A stretch of DNA of 5,030 nt from Robiginitomaculum sp. Its GTDB lineage: Bacteria > Pseudomonadota > Alphaproteobacteria > Caulobacterales > Maricaulaceae. This document shows positions 1 through 5,030 of this stretch, piece by piece. The position numbers and the translations under genes are program-made. Below the pieces are notes generated by a model. That model was not told where the DNA came from. It saw nothing but the letters and a program-made list of their open reading frames with translations, and searched no databases. Location of the stretch: contig NVVU01000079.1 in the NCBI GenBank assembly GCA_002733485.1, forward strand, positions 1 through 5,030. The letters are read 5' to 3'. Each line of letters opens with the position of its first letter. The stretch's first letter is position 1.

Positions 1-262
1 TAATGACCATTTGTATCAGCTTGCGCTGCGACGCGGCGCAAGCCATGCCAAAGTGACCATGGCAATGACGGCACAAACCATACTTTGCGGCACGTTGGCC
101 TGGGTTTTTCGCAGCTCGCCCACCAGCGAATTACTGGCTCTGGCCGCTATGGCGGTATTGGCCATGATTATCCACTGGTGGGCGCGGGCATTGTGTGCCG
201 CCAGCAATCATCACCAGGCTAATCCAGCGTACGACGATAACGGGCCAGCGCCAGAGCACTGA
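1..262 (+). CDS. C-terminal fragment of a probable family-4 (WecA/WbpL-like) polyprenyl-phosphate glycosyl-1-phosphate transferase
   Basis: The frame is open from the left edge (first whole codon at 2) to a TGA at 260-262, giving 86 visible residues. The start and catalytic part lie outside the window. Near the left edge it reads HLYQ followed by RRGASHAKVT. I recognise this pattern from the last cytoplasmic loop of WecA/WbpL/MraY-like enzymes, integral membrane proteins that transfer a sugar phosphate from a UDP-sugar to undecaprenyl phosphate to start O-antigen, capsule or related glycan synthesis. Two hydrophobic segments follow (visible residues about 18-36 and 43-61), as expected for the final membrane helices, and then a polar tail of about 25 residues. 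The last 44 bp overlap the 3' end of the convergent ABC permease gene. The substrate cannot be told from this fragment. The assignment rests on one short motif plus topology, so it is moderate; a different multi-pass membrane protein is possible. Confidence 0.62.
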   Translation, partial: NDHLYQLALRRGASHAKVTMAMTAQTILCGTLAWVFRSSPTSELLALAAMAVLAMIIHWWARALCAASNHHQANPAYDDNGPAPEH

Positions 263-1355
263 CAACAACTATCATGACCAGTAACGGCCAGATATCGGCA
301 AGCAGGTCACTATGGGTGGAGCCTTTAAGCATAATGCCGCGCACCAGTCGCATATAATGGGTGGCGGGCAGCATTTCGCCAATAGCCTGTGCCCAGACCG
401 GCATGCCACGAAATGGAAACATAAAGCCCGACAGCAGAATTTGCGGCAGCAACAGAAATATAGTCAATTGCATGGCCTGCATTTGCGTGCGCGCCAACGT
501 TGAAAACAAGAACCCGATCAACAAATTTACTAAAATATAGAGAGTTGAGATCCACAAAAACAACACCTTGGAGCCTTCAAACGGAATATCAAACAACAAC
601 CGCCCGGCAAATAATACAACCATGACCTGGATATAGCCCACCAGTATATAAGGCAGTACCTTGCCGATCATGACCTCCAATGGCCGCGCCGGCATGGCCA
701 GCAGGGTTTCCATGGTGCCGCGTTCAGTTTCCCTGGTCAGCGCCACCGCCGTCATCAAAGTCATGGTCATGGTCAGGATGATCCCAAGCAAGCCAGGAAT
801 GATATTGAATTGGGTTATCCCTGCAGGGTTATAGCGCCGCTGTAATACCACATCAAAAGGCGGCGGCCCGGTGGCCAGTCCGGCTAAGGCACCAGAAAAC
901 TCCCGGCGCAGTCCAGTATTGATAATCGACGATGCGGCGGCCAGCGCGCCGGAAGCCGCTGAAGGGTCTGTGGCATCAGCAATGACCAGCATTTTTGGGC
1001 GTTTCCCACGGGCAATATCGCGGCCAAAGTGTTCCGGTATTTCAAAAATAAAATTGATCTTTCCCGCCAGCATGGCCTTTTCGGCTTCCTCTGGCGAAGA
1101 GGGTGCCAGGATGAAATCAACATAAGTGGAATTTTCAAATGCAGTTATGACGGATCGGGAAAAGCTGGAATGATCACGGTCAATGACGGCTGAGGGCAAA
1201 TGCCGAGGATCGGAATTGATAGCGTAGGAAAACAGAATCAATTGCAGGACCGGGATACCAATCATCATGGTAAAGGTCATTTCATCGCGCCGCATCTGAA
1301 GGAATTCCTTGATGAGGATAGCTCTGATACGCGCAAGGGAAAACCCGTTTTTCAT
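219..1355 (-). CDS. ABC-2 type transporter permease (YbhS/YhhJ-like)
   Basis: This 378-residue membrane subunit of an ABC exporter is the usual length for the ABC-2 (YbhS/YbhR/YhhJ, DrrB-like) family. A cytoplasmic N-terminus (IKEFLQMRRD, about 15-24) precedes TM1 (about 26-46). A large periplasmic domain follows (about 47-180) and ends in the typical YNPAGITQFNIIPG stretch (175-188). Further membrane segments lie near 186-206, 231-252, 266-288, 296-316 and 353-371. The loop RETERGTMETLLAMPARP (208-225) is the family's characteristic cytoplasmic segment thought to contact the ATPase. The C-terminus RYRRTLD is also typical. The ATG overlaps the ATPase stop in an ATGA, and AAGGA (1365-1369) lies 9 bp upstream of it. 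No second permease follows, since the next gene is on the opposite strand, so a homodimeric channel is inferred. The substrate is unknown; relatives export drugs, cations or other toxic compounds. Confidence 0.95.
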   Translation of the reverse strand: MKNGFSLARIRAILIKEFLQMRRDEMTFTMMIGIPVLQLILFSYAINSDPRHLPSAVIDRDHSSFSRSVITAFENSTYVDFILAPSSPEEAEKAMLAGKINFIFEIPEHFGRDIARGKRPKMLVIADATDPSAASGALAAASSIINTGLRREFSGALAGLATGPPPFDVVLQRRYNPAGITQFNIIPGLLGIILTMTMTLMTAVALTRETERGTMETLLAMPARPLEVMIGKVLPYILVGYIQVMVVLFAGRLLFDIPFEGSKVLFLWISTLYILVNLLIGFLFSTLARTQMQAMQLTIFLLLPQILLSGFMFPFRGMPVWAQAIGEMLPATHYMRLVRGIMLKGSTHSDLLADIWPLLVMIVVVSALALARYRRTLD

Positions 1356-2299
1356 TCGAAATTATCCTTCACATCTTTCATGAGATGGATAAAGGCTTCC
1401 TCAAGTCCGCTTGTCATCGGGGTCCAGACCAGTTCTTTTTTATCGCGCCACGGGGCGATGGCGGTTTCCAAAGCATGCCTGTCCGGGCCGCTGATATGCA
1501 GTGAAGCGCCAAAACGGGCGACTTGCTCTATCCCCGGCGTGTCTTTTAGCGCTTTTGAAAGCGCGCCCAACGCCGGTCCTTCAACCGACCAGGTGGTCAG
1601 GCCGATTTTGGCGGCAATCTCACCCGAAGGGCCGTCAATCAATTTCCTGCCAAAGGCAATATAAGCGATGTAATCACACTGTACCGCTTCGTCCATATAA
1701 TGGGTGCTTACCAGAATGGTCACGCCCTGATCCGACAGATCATGAATGGTTTCCCAGAACTCGCGCCGGGCTTTGGGGTCCACACCGGCGGTTGGTTCAT
1801 CCAGCAACAATAACTGAGGTTCATGCAACATGCATGTCGACAAAGCGAGGCGCTGTTTCCATCCCCCTGAAAGCGTTCCGGCGAGCTGCTTTTTTCGGGC
1901 AATAAGGCCCAGCGATTTAAGGGCATGGCGCACCCGTTCTGGCCGTTTATCCAGACCATACATGCGGGCCACAAAATAGAGGTTTTCCTCTATGCTGAGG
2001 TCCTCCCATAGCGAGAAACGCTGGGTCATATAGCCGACCTGGCTCTTGATCTGTGCAGATTGCTCGATCACATCCCAACCCAGACAGGTACCGGATCCGC
2101 TTTCGGGCTTTAACAAACCGCATATCATCCGCAAAGTGGTGGTTTTTCCCGATCCATTGGGGCCTAAAAATCCATAGACCGCGCCCTTTGGCACCCGCAG
2201 ATCGAAATGATCGACCACCGTTCGCTGGCCATAAATTTTGGTCAGGCCTTTAACATCAATCACAAGCGATGCATCCAGAATGCTAGCATCCAGGCTCAT
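1352..2299 (-). CDS. ABC transporter ATP-binding protein, single nucleotide-binding domain
   Basis: This 315-residue cytoplasmic ATPase powers the adjacent permease. All ABC motifs are intact: Walker A GPNGSGKT (46-53), Q-loop glutamine 93 within YMTQRFSLWEDLS, signature LSGGWKQR (143-150), Walker B LLLLDEP (163-169) with catalytic Glu168, D-loop AGVDP (171-175), and switch His200 in STH. The YMTQRFSLW Q-loop and LSGGWKQR signature are typical of the DrrA/YbhF/CcmA-like branch that pairs with ABC-2 permeases. A C-terminal extension of about 85 residues (230-315) follows the catalytic core, as in other members. E. coli YbhF carries two such domains in one chain; this protein has only one, so two copies are expected per transporter. 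The ATG overlaps the adaptor stop as ATGA. I see no strong Shine-Dalgarno ahead of it, so translation probably depends on re-initiation from the upstream gene. Confidence 0.97.
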   Translation of the reverse strand: MSLDASILDASLVIDVKGLTKIYGQRTVVDHFDLRVPKGAVYGFLGPNGSGKTTTLRMICGLLKPESGSGTCLGWDVIEQSAQIKSQVGYMTQRFSLWEDLSIEENLYFVARMYGLDKRPERVRHALKSLGLIARKKQLAGTLSGGWKQRLALSTCMLHEPQLLLLDEPTAGVDPKARREFWETIHDLSDQGVTILVSTHYMDEAVQCDYIAYIAFGRKLIDGPSGEIAAKIGLTTWSVEGPALGALSKALKDTPGIEQVARFGASLHISGPDRHALETAIAPWRDKKELVWTPMTSGLEEAFIHLMKDVKDNFE

Positions 2300-3258
2300 G
2301 GCAATGTGACCAGAACCGGCTGACCGGGGTGAAACCGTGCCGGGTTATCTGGCAGAACTTCGGCCATAAAGACCAGCTTTTTACGTTCTTTACGGGTAAA
2401 AATGACCGGCGGTGTAAATTCAGCATCATTGGCTATGAACATGATGCGCCCCTGAAGCCCGGCCTTGCACCCATCACAGGACAGGGCCACACGTTCACCA
2501 ATCTGAATTTGGCCCAGGTCAGGCTCGGGAATAAAAAAGCGGATGCGCATCTGCTCAGGTGGAAGCAAAGTCAGCACCGGCTGCGTAGGGCCGGCAATCT
2601 CTCCAACCCGGCGCAGCACCGTCTCCACACGCCCGGCCTTTGGAGCCAGCACGCGCAGATCAGCCAGTGCCTTTTCGCTCTGGACTACTTGTGCTTCCTG
2701 GGCACGTACACTTTCTACAGCCGCCGCGATGACATCCTTGCGTGCTGGAGCGCGTATCAATGCCAGGCGGGCCTCTTGCGCCCTGAGGTTTGCCCTGGCC
2801 TGATCCAGCAAAGACACATCCTGATCCAGACGGGATTGCGGAGCCTGCCCCTTTTGCACCAGTACTGCTGAGCGCTGCTGGTTATCTTGCGCCAGCTTCA
2901 GGGCGGCCCTGGCCTTCATTACCGTTTCTCTGGCTGCCGTGATGTCTTGCACCCGGCCACCGGCACGCAAATCGGCCAGTCGGGATTGAGCGGCGGCCAG
3001 TGCCGCTTTTGCCTGATCCAGTATGGCTTTGGCCGTGCCATCATCCAGTGAAAACAAGGCATCGTTCTGGCGGACCTGATCACCCTCTATGACCTGCAGC
3101 GAAGTAATCGGCCCCAGCGTGCGCGGTGCCAGGTATAAAAGTCGTGCCTCGGCATAGCCCTGAAGCTCAATATTGCTCTCATCTGATGTATCGGTTGGGC
3201 TGCATGCACTCAGCAGCCCGCCAAGAATAATCAACAGTAGGATAGCGATACGGGTCAT
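2296..3258 (-). CDS. HlyD-family periplasmic adaptor (YbhG-like), predicted lipoprotein
   Basis: This 320-residue membrane-fusion protein is expected to join the ABC exporter to the outer envelope. The N-terminus has a short basic head, a hydrophobic core (4-16) and lipobox LSAC with the lipidated Cys at 19, so it is a predicted lipoprotein. In order follow a first lipoyl-like half (about 38-72, with VIEGDQVRQNDALFSLD), a long Ala/Gln/Arg-rich coiled-coil hairpin (about 73-202), the second lipoyl half (about 203-231, VLAPKAGRVETV) and a beta-barrel region (235-320). The stretch IANDAEFTPPVIFTRKERKKLVF (274-297) closely matches the equivalent part of YbhG-type adaptors. A CDGC pair sits at 261-264 in the barrel. 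The ATG overlaps the TetR stop (ATGA) and has GGAG (3267-3270) 8 bp upstream. Adaptors of ABC exporters are often anchored by a membrane helix, so the lipoprotein form is worth noting. Which outer-membrane channel it uses, if any, is not shown here. Confidence 0.95.
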   Translation of the reverse strand: MTRIAILLLIILGGLLSACSPTDTSDESNIELQGYAEARLLYLAPRTLGPITSLQVIEGDQVRQNDALFSLDDGTAKAILDQAKAALAAAQSRLADLRAGGRVQDITAARETVMKARAALKLAQDNQQRSAVLVQKGQAPQSRLDQDVSLLDQARANLRAQEARLALIRAPARKDVIAAAVESVRAQEAQVVQSEKALADLRVLAPKAGRVETVLRRVGEIAGPTQPVLTLLPPEQMRIRFFIPEPDLGQIQIGERVALSCDGCKAGLQGRIMFIANDAEFTPPVIFTRKERKKLVFMAEVLPDNPARFHPGQPVLVTLP

Positions 3259-3911
3259 GAGTTAAACTCCGGTTTTTGGCGGGGTGAAATACCGTTCAAA
3301 AAAATATCAATGTGTTGCTTGATCAAGATGGTAGCGTCTATGGGCGTGTCACCGGCAAGAACAAAAACATCATTCCAGACCAGTTGCATCAAAACGGGCG
3401 CGACCAGAGTTCGGGTTGCGTAACCGGGGTTGAGCTTGCGAAACTCACCCGACTGTATGCCCCGCTCAATCAACCCGGTTACAGCCCCAAGTACAACGTC
3501 AACCACCTGTTTGCGATAGAGACTGGCCAGTTCGGGAAATCGCCCGGCTTCGTTAATTACCAACATGGGTACGGCGCGGGTGGCCGGTGCTTCCAGATTG
3601 GTGGCGGCAAACGATAACATGGTCTGCAAAACCGGGGTAACCGGTCCTTGGGGGGCGTGATATGCCATGGCTTCCAATTGCCTTGCAATGGGCGTTATGG
3701 CGCGATCAATCAGGGCCTCCAGCACAGCGTTTTTGCTTTTGAAGTAAAGGTAGATCGTGCCTTTTGAAATGCCCGCCTTTTGTGCAATTTCGTCCATGCG
3801 TGCTGCCCCAAACCCTTGCGCCCGAAACACCGCCAGCGCGGCATCCAGGATTTGTCCGGGACGTTCTTCAGGCTGGCGCTGCCAGCGCGGTACGGAGGGC
3901 GAGGATGGCAC
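3255..3911 (-). CDS. TetR/AcrR-family transcriptional repressor of the efflux operon
   Basis: This 218-residue protein is a normal TetR-family length. The N-terminal DNA-binding domain starts with RPGQILDAALAVFRAQGF (about 17-34). The helix-turn-helix is at about 37-60: MDEIAQKAGISKGTIYLYFKSK, close to the family consensus. The rest (about 65-205) is the variable helical ligand-binding and dimerisation domain, and its ligand cannot be read from sequence. The start is a GTG: an in-frame TAA lies ten codons upstream, no other usable start lies between, and GGGA sits 6 bp before the GTG. It is the first gene of the operon and shares an ATGA overlap with the adaptor gene. A palindrome within its own promoter points to autorepression together with control of the exporter. 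By context it resembles E. coli CecR (YbiH), which controls ybhG-ybhFSR, but orthology is not established. Confidence 0.95.
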   Translation of the reverse strand: MPSSPSVPRWQRQPEERPGQILDAALAVFRAQGFGAARMDEIAQKAGISKGTIYLYFKSKNAVLEALIDRAITPIARQLEAMAYHAPQGPVTPVLQTMLSFAATNLEAPATRAVPMLVINEAGRFPELASLYRKQVVDVVLGAVTGLIERGIQSGEFRKLNPGYATRTLVAPVLMQLVWNDVFVLAGDTPIDATILIKQHIDIFLNGISPRQKPEFNS

Positions 3912-3944
3912 AATTTTTCCCGCAAAAGATGAAACACGTTACAT

Positions 3945-3974
3945 TTTATATAACTGACCAGTCAGTTATTTCAA
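3945..3974 (-). promoter_or_regulatory. Sigma-70-like promoter of the tetR-hlyD-ABC operon
   Basis: Read on the minus strand, TTGAAA (3974-3969) matches the -35 consensus at five of six bases, and TATAAA (3950-3945) matches the -10 at five of six, with an 18-bp spacer. An overlapping ATATAA at 17 bp is an alternative. The predicted transcript would begin about 25-30 bp before the GTG at 3911, leaving a short leader with the GGGA ribosome-binding site. It is the best promoter-like pair in the divergent intergenic region. It is predicted from sequence only. Confidence 0.7.
3950..3969. promoter_or_regulatory. TetR-type operator palindrome
   Basis: ATAACTGAC and GTCAGTTAT form perfect 9-bp inverted arms around a central CA dinucleotide, 20 bp in all. 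The site fills the spacer between the -35 and -10 of the operon promoter and overlaps the first base of each hexamer at its edges, so a bound repressor would block RNA polymerase directly. Size and symmetry fit a dimeric TetR regulator, and the adjacent TetR gene is the obvious binder. It lies about 170 bp from the deiminase start, so direct control of that gene is less certain. Confidence 0.82.
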
Positions 3975-4084
3975 GGTGTAGCTATGTATTTTCCAATATT
4001 GAGCCACAACACAGGGCGAACGGCATGCAGATGTATCGCGCGCTGACGGAGGATGGCGACCGTATCGCCTGCCCATGGCAGACT

Positions 4085-4124
4085 TTGAGCGGCGAGCTCG
4101 ACCTGATAGAGTTAGCTGTATCAG
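4085..4124 (+). promoter_or_regulatory. Weak candidate promoter with overlapping inverted repeat upstream of the deiminase gene
   Basis: TTGAGC (4085-4090) and TAGAGT (4107-4112), 16 bp apart, are a poor but possible -35/-10 pair (four of six matches each). The perfect 6-bp inverted repeat CTGATA (4103-4108) / TATCAG (4119-4124), with a 10-bp spacer, overlaps the proposed -10. It could be an operator half-site pair or a small hairpin just before the ribosome-binding site, or it could be chance. Nothing better was seen on the plus strand between 3912 and 4139. Confidence 0.2.
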
Positions 4125-4130
4125 AGAAAA

Positions 4131-4136
4131 GAGGTG
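4131..4136 (+). promoter_or_regulatory. Shine-Dalgarno of the deiminase gene
   Basis: GAGGTG (4131-4136), preceded by an A/G-rich stretch, precedes the ATG at 4140 with GAGG 5 bp upstream of it. It fixes the start that places the twin-arginine motif at residues 4-5. The next in-frame ATGs, at residues 26 and 29, would remove the signal peptide and have no comparable ribosome-binding site. Confidence 0.75.
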
Positions 4137-4139
4137 CCC

Positions 4140-5030
4140 ATGTTTTCCCGGCGGGAGTTTCATTTCGGCCTTGGTGCGTTTACTGCGCTTGGTGCCTTGC
4201 CGACAAAGCCAGCTATGGCGGCCATGAGTGATCAGGAAAAATCCATGTTTTTTATGCCGGATGAAGCCGCCCCCCATGCTCGCACCTTTATGCAATGGCC
4301 AGTGAACCGTACGCTCTACCCGGATCGTATTTTTTTGAGCATGGTACAAAATTCCATTGCCCGTATTGCCAATGCCATTGCGCCATTTGAACCGGTGGTC
4401 ATGTTGATGGCCGCGACTTACGCAAAGGCGGCACGGCGAAAGCTCAGCGCCTCCATTGAAATATGGGATATCCCCACCGATGATCTATGGTGCCGCGATT
4501 CGGGGCCGGTCTTTGTCAGAAATATCGCCGGGAAATGCGCCATAACCCATCTTAATTTCAATGGCTGGGGCAATAAACAAACTCACCATAATGATGGCAG
4601 GATTGCGCGCAGCCTAGCCCGGCGCCTGGGATTGCCTCTGCTCGATAACGGTCTTGTGGGCGAGGCAGGCAGCGTTGAATCCGATGGGGCCGGCACGTTG
4701 ATCGCCCATGAAAGCAGCTGGGTAAACCCCAATCGCAATGCTGGAAACAAGACCGAGATAGAGACGCTGCTTTTGCAGGCATTGGGGGCCCGTAAAATCA
4801 TCTGGGCGCCGGGGATCATGGGTGCCGACATTACCGATTATCATATTGATGCTCTGGTCAGATTTACCAATCCAGGCCATGTGCTGATCCAGATGCCAGA
4901 AAAAATATACAAAAATGATCCCTGGTCCAAAGCCGCCTTTGAAACCTGTGAGATTTTGCAATCAGCCACCGATGCGACAGGCCGTGCGTTACAATTAACT
5001 GTCATTGCCGACCCCAAAACCCCGCGCATT
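4140..5030 (+). CDS. Tat-exported agmatine deiminase / peptidylarginine deiminase family protein (C-terminus outside window)
   Basis: 297 codons are visible and the frame is still open at the right edge. Residues 1-27 form a Tat signal: SRREF twin-arginine motif (3-7), hydrophobic stretch (9-20) and an AMA cleavage-like site (25-27), so periplasmic export is predicted. The mature part follows the agmatine deiminase (PAD_porph) fold family: MPDEAAPHARTFMQWP (39-54), DDLWCRDSGP (114-123), NFNGWGNKQ (139-147), EAGSVE (175-180), NPNRN (196-200), and ITDYHID (231-237) with the probable catalytic His235 and Asp237. Family enzymes use a Cys near the C-terminus to hydrolyse a guanidinium group, releasing ammonia (agmatine to N-carbamoylputrescine, or peptidyl-arginine to citrulline). 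That Cys lies past 5030, where roughly 60-80 residues should remain. Two familiar spots are altered: EGG is EAG, and the usual GH(V/I)DN is YHIDA. Substrate is therefore uncertain. It is transcribed divergently from the TetR gene. Confidence 0.9.
   Translation, partial: MFSRREFHFGLGAFTALGALPTKPAMAAMSDQEKSMFFMPDEAAPHARTFMQWPVNRTLYPDRIFLSMVQNSIARIANAIAPFEPVVMLMAATYAKAARRKLSASIEIWDIPTDDLWCRDSGPVFVRNIAGKCAITHLNFNGWGNKQTHHNDGRIARSLARRLGLPLLDNGLVGEAGSVESDGAGTLIAHESSWVNPNRNAGNKTEIETLLLQALGARKIIWAPGIMGADITDYHIDALVRFTNPGHVLIQMPEKIYKNDPWSKAAFETCEILQSATDATGRALQLTVIADPKTPRI

Noticed and set aside
16..207. Minus-strand frame after the permease as a possible second permease (YbhR-like)
   Set aside because: The translation lacks the ABC-2 N-terminal pattern and ends after 63 codons. 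The plus-strand frame gives a much more protein-like sequence with a recognisable motif.
1200..1664. Plus-strand open frame of 154 codons
   Set aside because: It is antisense to the permease and ATPase genes, whose protein motifs are unmistakable, and its translation has no domain-like features.
2329..2871. Plus-strand open frame of 180 codons
   Set aside because: It is a mirror frame of the adaptor gene, including its repetitive coiled-coil codons, and resembles no protein I know.
4055..4069. Small hairpin GGCGA / TCGCC with a 5-base loop in the intergenic region
   Set aside because: The stem is only 5 bp and no U-run follows on either strand, so it is not supported as a terminator or attenuator.
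3764..4231. Plus-strand open frame of 155 codons covering the TetR 5' end, the intergenic region and the deiminase start
   Set aside because: It runs antisense to the TetR helix-turn-helix region and then out of frame through the Tat signal. It has no recognisable domain. Its internal ATG at 4025 lacks a good Shine-Dalgarno at normal spacing.
3966..4349. Minus-strand open frame of 127 codons in the intergenic region and deiminase 5' end
   Set aside because: It is antisense to the conserved deiminase N-terminus and is rich in Arg, His and Lys with no hydrophobic pattern or motif. It would also overlap the operon promoter.
1..5030. Search by eye for CRISPR repeats, tRNA or rRNA genes, insertion-sequence ends and phage attachment-like repeats
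   Set aside because: Nearly all of the window is explained by six coding regions. I saw no repeated units, transposase-like frames or tRNA-like cloverleaf in the remaining 228 bp.

Overview
The window looks like chromosomal DNA of a Gram-negative proteobacterium, most likely an alphaproteobacterium of moderate GC. The support is indirect: a twin-arginine export signal, a lipoprotein periplasmic adaptor, and a TetR regulator whose N-terminus resembles those of many alphaproteobacterial efflux regulators. The taxonomic call is inference, not a search result.

Layout. Positions 1-262 (+) hold the last 86 codons of a membrane protein that resembles the C-terminus of family-4 (WecA/WbpL-like) polyprenyl-phosphate sugar-phosphate transferases. 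It runs tail-to-tail into, and overlaps by 44 bp, the last gene of a compact minus-strand operon. Read in its own direction that operon is: TetR repressor (3911-3255), lipoprotein HlyD/YbhG-type adaptor (3258-2296), single-domain ABC ATPase (2299-1352) and ABC-2 permease (1355-219). All three junctions are ATGA stop/start overlaps, so the four genes are very probably co-transcribed and translationally coupled. Upstream of the TetR gene is a good sigma-70-like promoter (TTGAAA / TATAAA) whose spacer is filled by a 20-bp palindrome with perfect 9-bp arms (3950-3969). This is the expected architecture of an autorepressed TetR efflux operon.

Positions 4140-5030 (+) hold a divergent gene that runs off the right edge. 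It encodes a protein of the agmatine deiminase / bacterial peptidylarginine deiminase family with a clear N-terminal Tat signal. The catalytic cysteine region lies beyond the window. The 228-bp divergent intergenic region (3912-4139) holds the operator and promoter, a good Shine-Dalgarno for the deiminase, and only a weak candidate plus-strand promoter.

How it works together. The four operon genes describe one ABC exporter resembling the E. coli YbhG-YbhF-YbhS/R system with its CecR regulator. Here it is reduced to one nucleotide-binding domain and one permease, so it should act as an A2B2 dimer. The adaptor would link it across the periplasm, possibly to an unlinked outer-membrane channel, and the repressor would respond to an unknown, probably toxic, ligand. 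The deiminase is not obviously part of that pathway and may simply share the divergent intergenic region. I see no RNA gene, mobile element, CRISPR array or convincing intrinsic terminator. I do not see evidence for a wholly new system; the least ordinary item is the Tat-exported deiminase with altered active-site neighbourhood residues.
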